64,000 nucleotides of DNA from Desulfovibrio legallii (GCF_900102485.1 NZ_FNBX01000001.1:218673-282672), one strand, 5' to 3'; shown: positions 35,307 through 44,677, counted from the stretch's first letter. Program-made: numbers and translations. The notes: a model not told the origin generated them from the letters alone.

Positions 35307-36140
35307 TCAGGCCAGGGCTTCCAGGCCGAAAAAGCGACGGGCGTTCTGGCCGCAGCGCTGCCAGAGCAGGGCCGGATCTTCGCCGCGCGCGGCGGCCAGG
35401 GCCTGGGCCGTGAAGACCGTGAAGGCCGGTTCGTTGCGCTGGCCGCGCCAGGGGTGGGGGGAGAGGTAAGGGGCGTCCGTCTCCAGCAGCAGGCGGTCGG
35501 CGGGGATCAGGGGCACGGCCTGGCGCAGCGCCTCATTGGCTTTGTAGGTGACGGGGCCGGGCACGGAAATGTGCCAGCCGTTGCGCACCAGGCGGCGGGC
35601 CAGATCCGGCCCTTTGCCGAAGCAGTGCCAGAGCAGAGGGTAGCCCGCAAAGCCGCGCGCCTCCAGCAGGGCCAGGGCTTCTTCCTCGGCGTCGCGGCAG
35701 TGGATGACCACCGGCAGGGCGCAGGCGCGGGCCAGGTCCAGTTGGTCGGCAAAGGCCTGAAACTGGATTTCGCGCGGGCAGTCCTGCCAGTGGAAGTCCA
35801 GGCCGATTTCGCCCACGGCCCGCAGGCGGGGCTCGGCGGCAAAGGCGGCGCGCATGGCCGCAAGGCAGGCCGGGGTGCAGTTTTGCCCTTCGCAGGGGTG
35901 GACGCCCAGGACAAAAAAGACCTCTGGATGGGCGTCGAACAGGCCGCGCCGGGCGGCAAAGGTTTCCGGCCCCTGAAAAATGTTGCCCACCTGGCTGAGG
36001 CCCACGGCCCTGGCGCGTTCCAGCACGGCTTCGCGGTCCTGGTCAAATTCTTCGCCGTCCAGATGGGCGTGGCTGTCCACGCCGCCGGGGGGCAGGGCCA
36101 GAGTCAGGGGATCCACACGGGTGACGGATTTTTTGGACAT
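35307..36140 (-). CDS. TatD family metal-dependent hydrolase
   Basis: A 277-residue TIM-barrel DNase-like hydrolase. The metal ligands are visible as GVDSHAHLD (about 20-28), AVGEIGLDFHW, LPVVIHCRDAEEE, LLWHCFGKG and LLLETDAPYLSPHPWRGQRN, in family order. TatD enzymes have 3'-5' exonuclease activity. The start at 36140 has GAGGTAG upstream. An ATG sixteen codons further up lacks a ribosome site. Confidence 0.92.
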   Translation of the reverse strand: MSKKSVTRVDPLTLALPPGGVDSHAHLDGEEFDQDREAVLERARAVGLSQVGNIFQGPETFAARRGLFDAHPEVFFVLGVHPCEGQNCTPACLAAMRAAFAAEPRLRAVGEIGLDFHWQDCPREIQFQAFADQLDLARACALPVVIHCRDAEEEALALLEARGFAGYPLLWHCFGKGPDLARRLVRNGWHISVPGPVTYKANEALRQAVPLIPADRLLLETDAPYLSPHPWRGQRNEPAFTVFTAQALAAARGEDPALLWQRCGQNARRFFGLEALA

Positions 36141-36274
36141 GGCTACCTCGCAACCGGGCTTTTTACCAACGCCCCGGCCGCAAGGCAAGGCCGCCGCCCC
36201 ACGTCCTCTCGTGGCTGTGCCCCAAGGCCGCTGCCGTTTGAGGGGGCCGGGGGCGAGCGTCGTCTTCCGGGGCG

Positions 36275-37456
36275 TCAGGGCTGCGGTGTCGTTTCCCGCG
36301 GTTCTGTCTGCGGTTCTTTGCGGTTGCGTTTGTCGGCGTACATGCGGGCGTCGGCGCGGGTGAGGGTGGCGTGCAGGTCCGCGTCCTGGTCAGGGTCAAA
36401 GGCGGCCATGCCCCAGGCGAAGCTCAGGGGAAAGCCGGCGATGCTGACGTGCCGCGCCTTGACCTCCATGTCCAGGACGGCCTGGGCCACGCCTTCGGCG
36501 GTCATGCCGCGCAGCACGGCGACAAATTCGTCGCCGCCGATGCGGTAGGTTTGCCCTGTCCCCTGAAACTGCCGCACCAGCAGCCCGGCCAGGGTGCGGA
36601 TGGCGGCGTCGCCCGCCGCGTGACCGCGCTGGTCGTTAATGGTTTTGAGCAGGTTGAGGTCGCAGTTCAGGAGGATGAGGCCTTTGGCCTCGCCCTGCGG
36701 ATGCAGGCGGCGCATATCCAGCTCAAAGGCGTTGCGGTTGTTCACGCCGGTAAGCAGGTCCGTGTAGGCCAGGCGGCGATAAAGGGGTACGGCCAGCCGT
36801 CGCAGCAGCCAGGCCGTAATGGCGGCAATGCCCAGGGCGATGCAGCCCGTGGTCAGGAGGCTGTAGGAAAAGGAGCGGCGCATGCCCGTGGCGAAGCCGT
36901 CCAGATCGTATTCAATGACCAGCGCGCCGGGCGCGCCCCGGTCGCCGGGCACGGGCGCGCAGGCGGGGATGATTTTGCCCCAGGGGGTTTCCAGCACCTT
37001 GCCTTCGCGGACGGGATGGCCCTCCAGGCAGCGCTGCACCATGGGAAGAACCTCTGGCTCCAGCAATTCGCCGGGATGGCGGAAATCGTCGGCCTCGGGC
37101 GGCAGCCCGTCCACCACATAGATGACCCGGCCTTCCGCGTCGCGGCTGGCCGTGTACAGATGGCGCACGGCCGTGAGGTGGCGGGTGTTGGCGAGCATGC
37201 GGTGCGTGTTGCGGTAAAGGGGGCCGGATTCATCCGCGCGGCTGCGGATTTCGGTAAGGCTTGCGGGGGGAATGCGCGGGCGCAGCAGGCTGAAGATGGC
37301 CTCCGAGCGGTTGACCAGGGTAGCGGTCATGACCCTGGTGAGGGTGCGTTGAAAAATGTAGTGCGTGCTCAAGCCGGTGGCCAGGATGGCCGCCAGAACC
37401 ACAAGCAGGATGCGGCGTTCCGTGCTGGAAAGAGAAGAGGAGGCGCTGTGCTGCAT
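36275..37456 (-). CDS. Membrane diguanylate cyclase (GGDEF)
   Basis: A 393-residue inner membrane enzyme making cyclic di-GMP. Transmembrane segment 1 is at about 15-33 (ILLVVLAAILATGLSTHYIF). A periplasmic sensor of about 165 residues follows, then segment 2 at about 200-218 (LLTTGCIALGIAAITAWLL) and the GGDEF domain (about 228-380), with YTDLLTGVNNRNAFE, the nucleotide-binding INDQRGHAAGD and the active site RIGGDEFVAV. The RxxD product-inhibition site expected just before GGDEF is absent, so feedback control by that site is unlikely. The periplasmic domain is not recognisable in detail. Confidence 0.9.
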   Translation of the reverse strand: MQHSASSSLSSTERRILLVVLAAILATGLSTHYIFQRTLTRVMTATLVNRSEAIFSLLRPRIPPASLTEIRSRADESGPLYRNTHRMLANTRHLTAVRHLYTASRDAEGRVIYVVDGLPPEADDFRHPGELLEPEVLPMVQRCLEGHPVREGKVLETPWGKIIPACAPVPGDRGAPGALVIEYDLDGFATGMRRSFSYSLLTTGCIALGIAAITAWLLRRLAVPLYRRLAYTDLLTGVNNRNAFELDMRRLHPQGEAKGLILLNCDLNLLKTINDQRGHAAGDAAIRTLAGLLVRQFQGTGQTYRIGGDEFVAVLRGMTAEGVAQAVLDMEVKARHVSIAGFPLSFAWGMAAFDPDQDADLHATLTRADARMYADKRNRKEPQTEPRETTPQP

Positions 37457-37577
37457 ACGCGGTCCGGCAGGGCAGGTCTGAGCCGTCCTGGCGGACGGTA
37501 TATTCGCATAGTCTATCGCCCAGGGGCAGGGAAGACAAGGGGGAACCGCCGTCCGCGCGTTTGGGATGGGGACGGAT

Positions 37578-38525
37578 TCAGGCCAGGTGGCAACGCACGC
37601 GCCAGCCAGGGGCCAGGGCTTTCCACTCCGGGGGGCATTCCCGGCACAGGGGGCGGGCCTTGGGGCAGCGGGGGTGGAAAGGGCAGCCCGGAGGGGGATT
37701 GAGGGGACTTGGCAGTTCGCCTTCCAGGGGGCGGCCGCCCTTGCCGGGCATGGCCTCCGCCAGGGCGCGGCTGTAAGGGTGGGCCGCCCCCTTCAGGAGC
37801 GCGCTGGTGGGGGCTTCCTCCACCACCCGGCCTAGGTACATGACGGCCACCCGGGGGCAGAGAAAGTCCACCACGGCCAGATCGTGCGAGATGAAGAGGT
37901 AGGCGGGGCCAAAGCGTTCCCGCACGTCGCAGAGCAGGTTGAGCACCTGCGCCTGCACTGAGGCGTCCAGGGCGGAGACGGGCTCGTCGCAGACCACGAC
38001 CTGCGGCTCTGTGGCCAGGGCCCTGGCCACAGCCACGCGCTGGCGTTGCCCGCCGGAAAACTGGTGCGGGTAGCGGCTGCCCGCATTTTCCAGCCCCACG
38101 GTGGCCAGCAGGGATGCGGCCCTGGCCTCCCGCTCCCTTCGGGGCACGCCCTGGGCGGCCAGAGGTTCCGCCACGGAGGCCAGCACCGTGAGCCGGGGGT
38201 TCAGGGAGGAGAAAGGGTCCTGAAACACCATCTGGATGCGCCCGGCGGCCCAGCTGGACGCGCCCGCCGGGGGCAGGGGCCGTTCCTCCAGCAGCACCTG
38301 GCCCGCCGTGGGGCGCAGCAGGCCGCAGGCCAGCCGCCCCAGCGTGGATTTGCCGCAGCCCGATTCGCCTACCAGCCCCAGGCTTTCCCCAGGGGCCAGG
38401 TTCAGGTCCACGCCGTCCACGGCCAGCAGGCTGCCCTGCGCGCCCCAGAGCCCGCGGCGGACGGCAAAGCGGCGGGTCACGCCCTCCAGGCGCAGCAGGG
38501 GGGCTTGGGCCGCGGCGGCCTTCAC
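37578..38525 (-). CDS. Oligopeptide/dipeptide ABC transporter ATP-binding protein (OppF/DppF type)
   Basis: A 315-residue ABC ATPase of a peptide or nickel uptake type importer. It has Walker [10 protein letters not shown] (about 53-61), Q-loop [13 protein letters not shown], signature [16 protein letters not shown], Walker [12 protein letters not shown] and the switch SHDLAV. The C-terminal Cys-rich oligo_HPY region ([20 protein letters not shown]) is typical of OppD/OppF, where it can bind an iron-sulfur cluster. No permease, binding protein or OppD partner is next to it. It starts at a GTG overlapping the cobT stop (GTGA), so it is coupled to cobT. Confidence 0.88.
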   Translation of the reverse strand: MKAAAAQAPLLRLEGVTRRFAVRRGLWGAQGSLLAVDGVDLNLAPGESLGLVGESGCGKSTLGRLACGLLRPTAGQVLLEERPLPPAGASSWAAGRIQMVFQDPFSSLNPRLTVLASVAEPLAAQGVPRREREARAASLLATVGLENAGSRYPHQFSGGQRQRVAVARALATEPQVVVCDEPVSALDASVQAQVLNLLCDVRERFGPAYLFISHDLAVVDFLCPRVAVMYLGRVVEEAPTSALLKGAAHPYSRALAEAMPGKGGRPLEGELPSPLNPPPGCPFHPRCPKARPLCRECPPEWKALAPGWRVRCHLA

Positions 38526-39619
38526 GCCAGCTTCTCCGCCACGCCGGCTTCGTCAAAGGTGGCCATATCGTTGAAAACGGCGGCAGCGCAGCGCAGCAGG
38601 TTGTAAGCCACGGCCCCGCCCGTGCCCTCGCCCAGGCGCATCTCCAGGCGCAGCAGGGGCGCGGGCAGCAGATCCGCCAGGCCGGCCGTCATGGCGGCGT
38701 GGCCCGGCTCGGCCGAAACGTGGGTGAGGAAGACCGCCGGGGCGGCCTCCGGCGCAATGCGCAGGGCCGCCAGGCAGGCCGCCGTGCAGATAAAGCCGTC
38801 TACCAGCACGGGCAGGCGTTCCCCTGCCGCGCCCAGCAGCAGCCCGGCCATGAGGGTCAGTTCAAAGCCGCCCAGGGCCGCCAGCGCGTCCACGGCGTCG
38901 CCTTCGCGCAGCAGGGCCGCGTTGGCCGCCAGGGCCTCGTGCAGCACGGCCGCCTTATGGCGCACCATGGCGGGGTCGGCCCCGGCCCCTGGTCCGGCCA
39001 TGGCCTCCGGCGGCAGGCGGAGCAGGGCGCAGCCCAGGGCCGCGCCCGCCGTGGAATTGGCAATGCCCATTTCGCCCAGGCCCAGACAGCGGTAGCCGCG
39101 GCGGGCCAGCTCCCGCGCCAGGGCCGCGCCCTGGCGCAGGCCTTCCAGGCAGGTTTCCCGGCTCATGGCCGGGCCCCGGCTCATGTCCGCCGTGCCGTCG
39201 CCCAGGCGGCGGTCCAGCAGCATGGGGTGCGGCGCAAAGGGGCCGCCGGCGCAACCGGCGTCCACCACAAAAAGGTCCATGCCGCCGGTTTTGCACAGGG
39301 CGTTGACGGCCGCGCCGCCGCGCAGGAAATTGCGGACCATCTGGCGGGTCACGTCCTGGGGAAAGGGCGAGACCTGCCGGGCCGCCACGCCGTGGTCTCC
39401 GGCCACGGTGAGCATGACCGCCGGGGCCGCGCTCAAGGGGCGGCGGCCCTGCAAGGCGTACAGGCGGCGGGCCAGTTCTTCCAGGCGGCCCAGGCTGCCC
39501 TGGGGTTTGGTGAGGGAGTCCAGGCGGGCCTGGGCTTCGCGGGTGCGGCTTTCCAGAGTCTGTGGCTCCTCGGCGGGCAGATGCAGGCCGGGGGCGATGG
39601 CGTCAAGTGTTGTTGTCAT
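38522..39619 (-). CDS. cobT: Nicotinate-nucleotide:dimethylbenzimidazole phosphoribosyltransferase
   Basis: A 365-residue enzyme that makes alpha-ribazole phosphate for the lower ligand of cobalamin. It has [20 protein letters not shown] (about 34-53), [16 protein letters not shown] (about 71-86), [16 protein letters not shown] and the C-terminal [13 protein letters not shown] with the catalytic Glu. The start at 39619 ([11 protein letters not shown]) matches the family, and the 59-codon upstream extension is spurious. No cobalamin riboswitch is visible in the 279-base region before it. Confidence 0.94.
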   Translation of the reverse strand: MTTTLDAIAPGLHLPAEEPQTLESRTREAQARLDSLTKPQGSLGRLEELARRLYALQGRRPLSAAPAVMLTVAGDHGVAARQVSPFPQDVTRQMVRNFLRGGAAVNALCKTGGMDLFVVDAGCAGGPFAPHPMLLDRRLGDGTADMSRGPAMSRETCLEGLRQGAALARELARRGYRCLGLGEMGIANSTAGAALGCALLRLPPEAMAGPGAGADPAMVRHKAAVLHEALAANAALLREGDAVDALAALGGFELTLMAGLLLGAAGERLPVLVDGFICTAACLAALRIAPEAAPAVFLTHVSAEPGHAAMTAGLADLLPAPLLRLEMRLGEGTGGAVAYNLLRCAAAVFNDMATFDEAGVAEKLA

Positions 39620-39898
39620 GGGCTTTTCTGTAGCCTGTCGGCGCGGAGGGCGCAAGGGGCGACGGCCAGGGGCGGGCGGATCCGCACCGCACGGCCGGCG
39701 GCGCTCGCGCAGGGCGGCGGCCTGCGCTCTGCACAAGGCGCGGCAACGCTCCCGGCGCGGGGTTTTCGGCAACCCGGCGTGCGGGCCGGTCTGCAAAGCT
39801 GTGGGGGGAGTTCGTCGCGGCTTCCCCCTTTACGCGGGCGTGCGGCGTGCTTATGTACAAAAAGCACTCCATGCCACTCCGTTAAGGATAGAGCGACC

Positions 39899-41314
39899 AT
39901 GTCCCGAACCTGCGCATTTCTGCCTTCCTCTCCCGCCGTCCCGGGCCGCCATGCCGCGCGCTGCCGGGGCGGCCTGCGGCTACGGCTTTTGCTGACGGCC
40001 TTGTTCTGCTTTCTGGCGGCCTGGCCCGCCGCGGCCGCGCCGGCGCCCGGCAGCCCCCGCTTCACGCCGGTGGTGCGGGTGGTGCAGGCCGTGGCCCCGG
40101 CCGTGGTCAACATCACCAGCACCCATGTGGTGGAGGGGCGGCGTTTTTCGCCTTTGGAACAGTTTTTCGGCTTTGGCATCCCCGGGCTGCCCGGTTTTGA
40201 GGAATTCGGCGGCGCGCCCCGGCGGCAGAAGCGGGTGAGCCTTGGTTCCGGCGTTATTGTGGACGGGGCCAGGGGCCTGGTGCTGACCAACGCCCACGTT
40301 ATCGCCGGCGGGGACGAGATCATGGTCCACCTGCTGGACGGGCGGGAGTTTGCCGCCAAGGTGCGGGGAGCGGATTCCGATTTTGACATCGCCGTGCTGG
40401 AGCTGCGCGGCGCGCGCGATCTGCCCGCCGTGCGTCTGGGTGATTCCGACGACATCCTGCCCGGCGAAACGGTGGTGGCCATCGGCAACCCCTTTGGCTT
40501 CAACCACACGGTGACCACGGGCGTGGTTTCGGCCCTGGGGCGCACCATTCGCAGCAAAAACGGGGCCTTTACGGACCTGATCCAGACGGACGCGGCCATC
40601 AATCCCGGCAACAGCGGCGGCCCCCTGCTCAACCTGGACGGCGTGCTTATCGGCATCAACACGGCGGTAGACGCCAGGGCCGAGGGCATTGGCTTTGCCA
40701 TCCCCAGCAATAAGGCCCGGCGGGTTATGGCCGATTTGCTGGGTCGGGGCCGGGTGGCCCCGCTCTGGCTGGGGCTGGATCTGCAGGATGTGGACAGCCG
40801 CGCGGCCATGGCCCTGGGGCTGCGCGAGGCCAGCGGCGTGCTGGTGACTCGCGTTTTTCCCGACACGCCCGCGGCCGGAGCGGGCCTGACGGCCGGGGAC
40901 ATTCTGGAGAGCGTTAACGGCGCGCCCGTGCGCGACAGGCGCGATTATGCGGATATTCTGCGCAACCAGACGGCGGGCACGCCCCTGCGGCTGCACCTGC
41001 GGCGCGACGGCGCGCCCCTTGAGCGCAGCGTGGCCCCTGCACCCTTTACCGACGCCGCGGCCCGCGAACTTATGGAACGGCGCTGGGGCTTTGACGCCGC
41101 CCAGAGCGGGCGGCAGGTGCGGGTGAGCCGGGTGCGGCAGGACGGACCGGCCGCCTTTTTGCGCCAGGGCGACGTGATTACGGCCGTGGGCGCGGCCGCC
41201 GTACACAGCCTGGAGGATCTTCTGCAGGCCTTTCGACGGGAACGTCTGGCCGGTCAGGTGCTCTTGCAGGTGGCGCGGGGGGGCAAAGGCTACTACGCGC
41301 GCCTGACGCCGTAA
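39899..41314 (+). CDS. Periplasmic serine protease, HtrA/DegP family
   Basis: A 471-residue periplasmic protease/chaperone for damaged proteins. Residues 1-47 hold a long basic N-region and a hydrophobic core (LLLTALFCFLAAWPAAAAPA). The trypsin-like domain has the catalytic triad His133 (TNAHVI), Asp163 (DFDIAVL) and Ser239 (NPGNSGGPLL). Two PDZ domains follow (about 285-375 and 395-471). The start at 39899 has AAGGATAG upstream. The same frame stays open far upstream across cobT, but that part is antisense and not coding. Divergent from cobT. Confidence 0.95.
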   Translation: MSRTCAFLPSSPAVPGRHAARCRGGLRLRLLLTALFCFLAAWPAAAAPAPGSPRFTPVVRVVQAVAPAVVNITSTHVVEGRRFSPLEQFFGFGIPGLPGFEEFGGAPRRQKRVSLGSGVIVDGARGLVLTNAHVIAGGDEIMVHLLDGREFAAKVRGADSDFDIAVLELRGARDLPAVRLGDSDDILPGETVVAIGNPFGFNHTVTTGVVSALGRTIRSKNGAFTDLIQTDAAINPGNSGGPLLNLDGVLIGINTAVDARAEGIGFAIPSNKARRVMADLLGRGRVAPLWLGLDLQDVDSRAAMALGLREASGVLVTRVFPDTPAAGAGLTAGDILESVNGAPVRDRRDYADILRNQTAGTPLRLHLRRDGAPLERSVAPAPFTDAAARELMERRWGFDAAQSGRQVRVSRVRQDGPAAFLRQGDVITAVGAAAVHSLEDLLQAFRRERLAGQVLLQVARGGKGYYARLTP

Positions 41315-41617
41315 CCGGGCCGGGCGGCCGGAATTTTTCTGTGCGGCGCGCGGCGGAACCCCCTATGGGGCCCTGCGCCCCCCATGAAAAAAGCGTGATT
41401 TTTCCACAGGGAAAAGCGTTTGAAATTTCAGAATGTTTTAGCCCCTTCATCAGCCGGGGGGATGGTCCTTCCGGCCAAAAAGCCTTGGCGCGCGCTGGGT
41501 TGCGGGCGGTCAGGGCTCGGCACTTGACAGGGTGGGGGGCTAAAGCTATCCATTGCACAAGCGGATTTTGGCCGCTGTACTACATGGGCAGAACTACTGC
41601 CAATCCGGGAGGACACC
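41315..41617 (+). other. 303-base region upstream of the ferredoxin gene
   Basis: No gene. It holds a strong promoter (41524-41552) and, at 41602-41611, the ferredoxin ribosome site. I see no clear terminator for the protease gene. Confidence 0.5.
41524..41552 (+). promoter_or_regulatory. Sigma-70 promoter of the ferredoxin gene
   Basis: A consensus -35 TTGACA (41524-41529) and TATCCA (41547-41552) are separated by 17 bases. This gives a leader of about 60 bases before the ferredoxin start. Confidence 0.7.
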
Positions 41618-41806
41618 ATGGGTTACAATGTGAATGTTGATGCTGAAAAGTGCGTGGGCTGTGGCGAATGTGTGGACGTTTGCCCCGTGGAAGTTTACGA
41701 GATCAAGGACGGCAAGTCCGAACCCGTGAACGCCGAAGAATGCCTGGGCTGTGAATCCTGTGTGGAAGTGTGCGAGGCCAGCGCCATCACCGTTGAGGAA
41801 AACTAG
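41618..41806 (+). CDS. 2x[4Fe-4S] ferredoxin
   Basis: A 62-residue electron carrier. Cluster motif one is Cys12, 15, 18, 22 (CVGCGECVDVCP), motif two Cys42, 45, 48, 52 (CLGCESCVEVCE). The usual Pro after the last Cys is Glu in motif two. The protein is strongly acidic, as Desulfovibrio ferredoxins are. The ribosome site GGGAGGA and a near-consensus promoter imply high expression. It is a plausible partner of the 2-oxoacid oxidoreductase at 56-59 kb, though that is inference. Confidence 0.95.
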   Translation: MGYNVNVDAEKCVGCGECVDVCPVEVYEIKDGKSEPVNAEECLGCESCVEVCEASAITVEEN

Positions 41807-41951
41807 AATCCGACTGCGGTGGAATCGGCGGTCGCGCCTGTGGGCGCGCCCGTCCGCGGCACGGGGCGCAGTCCCTCGCCGATCCATTTGTTGAAGTGCC
41901 GCCCGGCGCGCGCGTCTGGCGGCATTTCCCTACTTTTGCCACAGGAACGTC

Positions 41952-42623
41952 ATGATCCCAGATCTGAGCGCCATATTTGCCCGCTATGAGGCCCTGCGCC
42001 AGGAGGCCGACGGCCTCTTTGGCCGGGTGCGCGACCAGTACCCCCAATGCGTCGCCTGTAAAGAGGGCTGCAGCGATTGCTGTTACGCCCTGTTCGACCT
42101 CTCTCTGGTGGAGGCCATGTACGTCAACCGGGCCTTTGCGGCGCACTTTCCCCATGGCCCGGAGCGTTCGGCTGTGCTGGAGCGCGCCGCCGTGGCGGAC
42201 CGCCAGGCTACGCGCCTTAAGCGCGACCTTTACCGGGCGGAAAAAGACGGCGAGGATCCCGGCCGCATCATGGAGCGCGCCGCCCACCTCAAGCTGCGCT
42301 GCCCCTTGCTGGGCGAGGATGAGCGCTGCCTGCTCTACGCGGCCCGGCCCATTACCTGCCGGGTTTACGGCGTGCCCACGGCCATCGCCGGTCAGGGGCA
42401 TGTGTGCGGTTTTTCGGCCTTTGCCGCGGGCAAGGCCTATCCCACCATTCATATGGACAAAATCCAGCAAAGGCTGGAAGACCTGAGCCTGGACCTGGCC
42501 CGCGCAGTGCAGACCCGCTTTACCGAGCTGCACGAGGTTTATGTGCCCCTGTCCATGGCGCTGCTCACCCGCTACGACGAGGCCTACCTGGGCATTGGCC
42601 CGGCAAAGCCGGAGCAGGAGTGA
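41952..42623 (+). CDS. YkgJ family cysteine cluster protein
   Basis: A 223-residue protein with the zinc/iron-chelating CxxCxxCC-type domain (PF03692). The cysteines lie in CVACKEGCSDCC (about 34-45) and in CPLLGEDERCLLYAARPITC (about 117-136), followed by RVYGVP. No signal peptide. The domain is a putative metal chelator of unknown role. The next two genes follow closely, within 37 bases and with a 4-base overlap. Confidence 0.85.
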   Translation: MIPDLSAIFARYEALRQEADGLFGRVRDQYPQCVACKEGCSDCCYALFDLSLVEAMYVNRAFAAHFPHGPERSAVLERAAVADRQATRLKRDLYRAEKDGEDPGRIMERAAHLKLRCPLLGEDERCLLYAARPITCRVYGVPTAIAGQGHVCGFSAFAAGKAYPTIHMDKIQQRLEDLSLDLARAVQTRFTELHEVYVPLSMALLTRYDEAYLGIGPAKPEQE

Positions 42624-42660
42624 GCGCGGCCCCGGCGCGGGCCTGACACAAGGAGTCGGC

Positions 42661-43053
42661 ATGTTCGGCAATATTCCCGCAACGGTTTTTCGTGACGGCA
42701 CGCCGCAGCGGCTTACGCCTGAAGAAGAAGCCCTTAAGCGCGAAATTTACGAAAAAATGCAGCCGCGCCGGCGCAAATTTGTGGACCGCATCGGCTACGA
42801 CAACTGGGATCCTTTCCAGAAACCCAACGATCCCCTGGACCTGCGGACCGACGTGACCCGCCGGACCACCCAGCAACTGGTCAGCGAGTTTCTGCGCTAT
42901 GCCTCCAGCAAGGGGACAGTGGGCAAGGACTACGCCAAAGGCGCCACGGAATGCGCCCTGGGCGTCATCAACAAGGACGACAAGTACCTGGGCATCTTTG
43001 AATTCTGCCTGTGGTACCATGATCTTCTGCAAAAAGAGGGGCACAGGCTATGA
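42661..43053 (+). CDS. Hypothetical protein, possibly lineage-conserved
   Basis: A 130-residue soluble protein that I do not recognise. It starts MFGNIPATVFRDGTPQRLTP with a good ribosome site (AAGGAG). It has a charged middle (MQPRRRKFVDRIGYDNWDPF) and an aromatic C-terminus (GIFEFCLWYHDLLQKEG). No signal peptide or membrane segment. Its stop overlaps the start of the following TPR gene (ATGA), and it sits 37 bases behind the YkgJ gene, so the three should be one transcript. Codon use looks like its neighbours, supporting a real gene. Confidence 0.75.
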   Translation: MFGNIPATVFRDGTPQRLTPEEEALKREIYEKMQPRRRKFVDRIGYDNWDPFQKPNDPLDLRTDVTRRTTQQLVSEFLRYASSKGTVGKDYAKGATECALGVINKDDKYLGIFEFCLWYHDLLQKEGHRL

Positions 43054-43682
43054 AAGCGCGTTACGACGACCTGGACGAATACATTGCGGACCTCAAGGCG
43101 GAAATCGCCCAGAATGAGCAGTGCGCCACCCACTACTACAATCTGGGACTGGCTTTGCTTACCAAGCGCGACTTCGTAGCCGCCGAGGAGGCCCTCCTCA
43201 ACGCCGTGCGCAACTCGCCCCATCTGGCCGAAGCCTATGTGCAGCTGGGCGGCATTTGCCTGGAACGCGGCGACCTGGACGGCTGCCTGCGTTACAACGA
43301 AGAGGCCGCCAATTGCCGGGCCAAATTCCCCGTGCCCTGGAGCAACATCGCCTTTGTCCACCTGCAGCGCGGCGAACCGGACAAGGCCGTCACGGCGCTG
43401 AAAAAGGCCCTCAAGTGGGATCCGGATTTTGTTCAGGCCCAGAACGCCCTGGCCACCGCCTATTACATGCAGGGCGAGGTCCAGGCCGCCGAGGAGCAGT
43501 GCCGCAAAATCCTCGCAACCCACCCCGGCTTCGCCCCGGCCTGGAACAACCTGGCCCTGGCCCTCTTTGACCAGAACGACGCCCCTGCCGCCGCAGACGC
43601 CGCGCGCAAGGCTGTTGAGCTCGGTTTTGACGTGCCCCAGGGCTTCCGCGAGGAGCTGCGCGCCGCCGGGCAGGAAGTGTAG
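43050..43682 (+). CDS. Tetratricopeptide repeat protein
   Basis: A 210-residue soluble protein with a helical start (DDLDEYIADLKAEIAQNEQ) and at least four TPR units: HYYNLGLALLTKRDFVAAEE (about 29-48), AYVQLGGICLERGDLDGCLR, PWSNIAFVHLQRGEPDKAVT and AQNALATAYYMQGEVQAAEE. It overlaps the preceding gene by 4 bases. A scaffold for the two upstream proteins is a reasonable guess but not shown. Confidence 0.85.
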   Translation: MKARYDDLDEYIADLKAEIAQNEQCATHYYNLGLALLTKRDFVAAEEALLNAVRNSPHLAEAYVQLGGICLERGDLDGCLRYNEEAANCRAKFPVPWSNIAFVHLQRGEPDKAVTALKKALKWDPDFVQAQNALATAYYMQGEVQAAEEQCRKILATHPGFAPAWNNLALALFDQNDAPAAADAARKAVELGFDVPQGFREELRAAGQEV

Positions 43683-43782
43683 ACGTAGGCGGCGGGTGCG
43701 GGAAGGGAGGCATATGGCCCTCTCCTTCAAAAAAACTTTTTTCTGCGCAGGGTGGCAAGCGTACCCTGCATGCCACTGCAAA

Positions 43783-43812
43783 GGCGCGGCCGGGAGGGAT
43801 CCCGACCGCGCC
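43783..43812. terminator. Bidirectional terminator between TPR and proC genes
   Basis: A 13-bp stem with one mismatch, GGCGCGGCCGGGA / TCCCGACCGCGCC, with a GGGA loop lies between convergent genes. TTTTT follows 7 bases later on the plus strand and TTT directly on the minus strand. Confidence 0.7.
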
Positions 43813-43871
43813 TCTGGCATTTTTGGTGCGTGCGTCCGGCCGTGCCGCCGCCGGAGCGCCGGGGCGGGGCG

Positions 43872-44672
43872 TTACTCTTTTTCCATTTCGCGGCCGCGCT
43901 GGTCCGCAGCCAGGACGGCTTCCACCAGAAGGCCGGCAAGCCCTGCCTGGTCCAGAACGTTGACGCCGGCAATGGTCAGCCCCGCCGGGGAGCAGACTTC
44001 GTCGCGGAGCCGGATGAGGTGCTTGGGGCTTTTTTCGGCCATAAGGGCGGAGCCGGAAAAGAGAGCCACCACCATTTGCCGGGCCTCAGCGTGCTGCAGG
44101 CCCAGGGTGACGCCCGCCTGAACAAGCCCCTGCATCATGCCGAAGACATAGGCCGGGCCTGCGCCGATGAGGGCGGAAAAAGCGGTGAATCTGGCCTCCG
44201 GCAGGGTAACGCACAGACCCAGGCCGCCGAAGACCTGGAGCAGCAGATCCCGGACGTCGGGGCTGAGGGCGGGATCCTCAAAGCAGAAGGCGAACACGCC
44301 CTTGCCCACCAGGGCCGGCGTGTTGGGCATGCAGCGCACCACGGGGCAGCGGCCCTCCACGGCGGCGGTCAGCTTGGCCATGTTCACGCCCGCCGCTACG
44401 GAGACCAGCACCTTGTGGGGGGTGAGGGCCGGGCGCAGTTCTTCCAGCACGGCCGCCGCCTGGTACGGCTTGACGGCCAGCACGATGACGTCGGCCGCAG
44501 CGGCCACGGCCCGGGCGTCCGGCAGGGCGCGCACGCCCAGCGCTTCCAGGGGGCGCAGCTTTTCCCTGCTGCGGTTGCAGCCGCAGAGGTCATACGCCTT
44601 ATGCCGGGCCAGGCCCGCCAGAATGGCCCCGCCCATATTGCCGCAACCCACACACCCCACGCTGATGCTCAT
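43872..44672 (-). CDS. proC: Pyrroline-5-carboxylate reductase
   Basis: A 266-residue NAD(P)H-dependent enzyme for the last step of proline synthesis. The Rossmann motif VGCGNMGGAILAGL lies at about 8-21. VLVSVAAGVNMAKL and RCMPNTPALVGKG (about 113-125) are conserved family segments, and the C-terminal oligomerisation region has ALIGAGPAYVFGMMQGLVQA followed by LRDEVCSPAGLTIAG. It lies 5 bases after ndk. Confidence 0.94.
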   Translation of the reverse strand: MSISVGCVGCGNMGGAILAGLARHKAYDLCGCNRSREKLRPLEALGVRALPDARAVAAAADVIVLAVKPYQAAAVLEELRPALTPHKVLVSVAAGVNMAKLTAAVEGRCPVVRCMPNTPALVGKGVFAFCFEDPALSPDVRDLLLQVFGGLGLCVTLPEARFTAFSALIGAGPAYVFGMMQGLVQAGVTLGLQHAEARQMVVALFSGSALMAEKSPKHLIRLRDEVCSPAGLTIAGVNVLDQAGLAGLLVEAVLAADQRGREMEKE

Positions 44673-44677
44673 GGTTT

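Noticed and set aside
38699-39898. N-terminal extension of the HtrA frame by about 400 codons
   Set aside because: The extension is antisense to cobT. The signal peptide and ribosome site put the real start at 39899.
39620-39898. A cobalamin riboswitch in front of cobT
   Set aside because: I looked for the B12-box word (like AGCCAGGAGACC) and the GCCACTG core on the minus strand and found neither.
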